Origin: Perkinsus olseni
Taxonomy: Eukaryota > Perkinsozoa > Perkinsida > Perkinsidae
Direction: 5' to 3'
Assembly: GCA_013115135.1 (NCBI GenBank)
Contig: JABANP010000453.1
Span: 1-42,892 of the forward strand
Length of the DNA: 42,892 nt
Position 1 is the first letter of the stretch, and every line of letters starts with the position of its first letter. Position numbers and translations under genes: made by a program. The notes below the pieces were generated by a model that saw only the letters and a program-made list of their open reading frames with translations, had not been told where the DNA came from and made no database searches. Shown piece by piece: positions 40,128-42,892 of this stretch.

Positions 40128-42892
40128 AGCTTGAGAGACTCTGCCTCTCAGGTGATATTCCACCCACCGAGCACTCTCCTAGCAACCGGAGTTGTCATGA
40201 TGTGGGAGTCCAAACGGCGGCACCCGGGGCAGGGAGCCGACAACCTGGTGACACTACATTCCCGAACCCACTGCCAACATCTTTATCTGATGTCGGGGAG
40301 ATAAATGTACTAAAGTGGTTCCGGAGGCCTCACTGGGAGAGTGTCGTGGAGAAGCAAGCTTTTCCGAAAGCTTCCGAAGTATTCTCCTATGACTTGGTCA
40401 TTTGGGCGCCACGTGGGGGGCGATGTCCGTACTGTTCCAGCATCGATATCCGACATCCCGGACGATTGTCGAGGGTGAAAATAGTGTACCGCATAGGCTA
40501 TCCGTATATGGCTTTATGTACCCGATTAGAGTGCAATGGCTGCAAAAAAACCTGGTACTCTTGGAACAGCGAGTATGTCAAAAACACTTGACATGGGGAC
40601 ACAACTGAAACTTCCACTCCTATGCGGGGCAGGAAAGGGGTTGGATACTGGAGCAGTCGAGTATGTGAGGCATCTCTTGATGAATAACGGCAGTATAACG
40701 CAAGGGGCAGCATACCTTACCTCCGCTCTGGACAAAGCGTACAGCGTGCGCTTGCGTGCATACGAGGAGAAGTGGGAGGCATCTTCCAATAGCCCTTTTC
40801 TGAGAGCACCAGAGAAGGAGCCGGTACCTCAGAAGCCTTGGAGGGTATCGGGAAATCTGGTGCTCAGTATCGCCCCTCAGAGATCTGTCTATGGAGCGGG
40901 ACCATCTGTTGCGAGAGTTGGCAGCTCATGTGGGTACTCATAGCATCAGCCTCGACCACACCCGGAGATGTGCCAAAAAGTGCACTGAGACCCACACTCT
41001 GGGGCAGAGTCTGACGATCATGACGGATTATTCAATTATATTGGGGTCTTACTTGACCCCTACGACCAGTGTGCGATACGCTAAGCCCGCCCTTGACGAG
41101 ATAATCCGGCGCCACAAAAACAGCTGGCGTGGAGCTGCCCAAGATACTTTATTGTGATAATAATTGTTGCAGTCAGTCCGAGACTGAGTTAACGGGTTCC
41201 GCTGGACTGAGGAGTATCATACCATCTGGTATGGTGGTTCGTTTGGATTCGTTCCATCTACAGCAGCGGCTGAACCGAGAAATCGTTCAGCAGCACGTTC
41301 TGTGCAACAAGTTCAAGAACGATTTAAGGAGGGGGCTATTTATAGAAAGCTCCAGCGATTGTCATGCGTTGATGAGCGCGCGCGCTGCTCTGGGATTGTT
41401 GGGCCCACCGCCCAAGCACGAGCGCACGAAGTATATATCTCGTCGAATACCTTCTCCAAAAGAGCTTCGGGGCCGTATATCCGCTGTAGTGGCTGTCTAT
41501 GCGGAGCGCGATCGGGCCGCTTTGGAGAGCTGGAAAAACCTCCGAGGATCGACGCAAGTTAGCCGAGGCGGGTGCTAGCGAGTGGCAGTTGGACACCCTC
41601 CCCATGGGAGTAGATTCTCTCCCTTATTGACGGAGCGATTTTTATTCTACGTTGGCCTGCCAATGGAAACACATAGACCGGGGATGCGTATCGGATTGTT
41701 TTACAGGGAGCAGGGAGAGGGCCAAGTAGAGGGACAGGTAGCGGGACAAGAAGGCCAAGGGATGGCCAATCAGGGGCCATCTCGGAGTTGTTAGGACGGG
41801 CACGGCGGCATATAGGGGGCATGCCACTCTACAGTTGAACACCTACCGCAGCGTCCGCGGAAGTTCAGGGTGCGAAAACTTCCATTCTCAAATGGCGAAG
41901 GCGTATGGATCTTCTACCCGGGTGAGCTGTCACCTTTACAACTTGAGATTATACTGGTTGTTACATCGACATAATCGTCGAGCTTCTATCAGGCTTGGTT
42001 TGAAGGTGCCCGACGAGTCTTTGACTCCCCGCTCGGTGGAGGCCCTCGGTCCAAGTGTGGTTCAAAGAGCGGTACGAAGACTTTCGCCTCGCCCCGGTGG
42101 ACTATGAGCTACCGAAGCTGGGGTATGAATACTGCCTATCTCTGGATGACCTTCCAGTAGACTTGGAAGAGGCTAGAAAAGAGTGATCCCGGGAGCGCGA
42201 CATGCTTTCTTGAGATGCTCGATAAGTTAGAGAATGGAGAGGGTGGGGAGGATGATGTGGAGGCCATTGAGAAGGACGCCGAAGACGGAAGCTCAGACGG
42301 TTCTGCCGACGACGCGGATGCTCTGCCCATGGCATCCGATGTGGATCGCTGCGGGGATTGTCACATCGAAGTGGTCCCAAGCGAGGTTATGAGGGACGGG
42401 GCCATCGATGACCCACCGGGTATTGCTCCTGCCAGAGCGAGCGGTGACCTTGCGAAGCGTATTCGACTGAAAGCTGCATCTTCTACACCCGACAATTACC
42501 CTGTGCTGCACGAGGTGAACTCCGGAGATGTCCAGGATATTCAGCAAGCTCCGGTTGGAGTTCCCCAAAAGGCCTCCGCAGCTCTACTTCGACATAAAAT
42601 ATATGGAGGAGTACTTCTACATTGAGAAGGAAGCTCACAAGCAAGAGAGGCGTCAACCGAGAGCTCTTCACCCTATCTCGGTACTGCAGGTCGAGCAATG
42701 GCTATCGCGGGACAGGAAGGAAATGAACTTCGCCGCCAAACATGGTTCAATGACTCTGGACAGCAGGGGAGCAGTTCAACCGACTCGACTTTGCACTTCG
42801 GCCACAACGTATTGCAGCAGCTTCTCTTGGTGAGGTGGCGATGCCGAAGGGAGGCGGGCCTTGATCCGGGGCCTCGTAAGATCGGAGCCGAA
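40128..42892 (+). pseudogene. DDE transposase-like gene, copy C', incomplete and frameshifted
   Basis: Same gene as 35401-38864, cut by the window end before the basic and finger regions. It is in frame where the first copy is not (N-terminal join near 40312, the RLDSFH region near 41215, and the VVPSEVMRDG region near 42378). It is broken elsewhere by added A, C or G bases (near 40583, 41118, 41537, 42067, 42180 and 42523). It also carries the +1 break near 40840-40880 that both copies share. Disruption is more likely from read errors than from decay. Confidence 0.65.

Larger units (their letters stand above)
38843..42892 (+). mobile_element. Element C', second copy, truncated by the window end
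   Basis: Collinear with 34115-38159 at an offset of 4,728-4,733 bp. Differences are single-base changes in homopolymers and are more frequent toward 42892. It may be a real tandem copy or an assembly duplication at a contig end. Confidence 0.75.

Noticed and set aside
16251..42892. Long terminal inverted repeats formed by R1 and R2
   Set aside because: No inverted copy of R lies at the other side of B or C, so R does not bracket either element.

Overview
The window reads as nuclear DNA of a unicellular eukaryote. Several genes need GT-AG introns of about 40-60 bp to keep their frames. There are zinc-finger proteins of eukaryotic type (PHD, RING-like, WRKY19-like), a tRNA-Phe-like sequence with internal promoter boxes, a long satellite array and many transposase genes. 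The mix of folate/biopterin and oligopeptide transporters, a divergent pepsin-like protease family and abundant MULE genes suggests an alveolate protist, perhaps a perkinsozoan. That placement is inference, not something the sequence proves.

Layout. 1-4840: 25 copies of a 194-bp satellite. 4841-8700: a low-gene stretch with an 18-bp minisatellite, then a spliced Mutator-like (MULE) transposase gene on the minus strand (6473-8581). 8771-10429: fragments of an uncharacterised, intron-rich minus-strand gene that starts with WRKY19-like zinc-finger residues. 11045-14487, 16251-20364, 34485-38864 and 39215-42892: four copies (called A, B, C and C') of one family of large DDE-type transposase-like genes. 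Each has an N-terminal zinc ribbon, an RNase-H-like core (D, D, D..H, E) and C-terminal Cys/His fingers. B and C/C' also share a small upstream exon and GGGTCCGCGGT motifs. 14932-15750: a (TTCC)n tract, a tRNA-Phe-like sequence and a 485-bp interspersed repeat that recurs at 33613-34097. 20997-25054: an apparent five-exon gene predicting PHD finger, RING-like finger, acidic repeats and a complete MULE transposase in one protein of about 1,224 residues. 25468-33157: three ordinary-looking minus-strand genes, namely a POT/PTR peptide transporter, a BT1 folate-biopterin transporter and a pepsin-like protein lacking both catalytic aspartates.

The right end is a 4.73-kb direct duplication. Its two copies differ almost only by homopolymer-length indels, and these cluster toward the window end. 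The first satellite unit shows the same kind of noise. I therefore read both ends as lightly polished long-read sequence. Single-base frameshifts in B, C, the peptide transporter and the folate transporter may be sequencing errors rather than gene decay.

The transposases are the dominant content. The most unusual items are the PHD-RING-MULE gene and the A/B/C transposase family with its conserved small first exon and CCGCGG-rich terminal hairpin.
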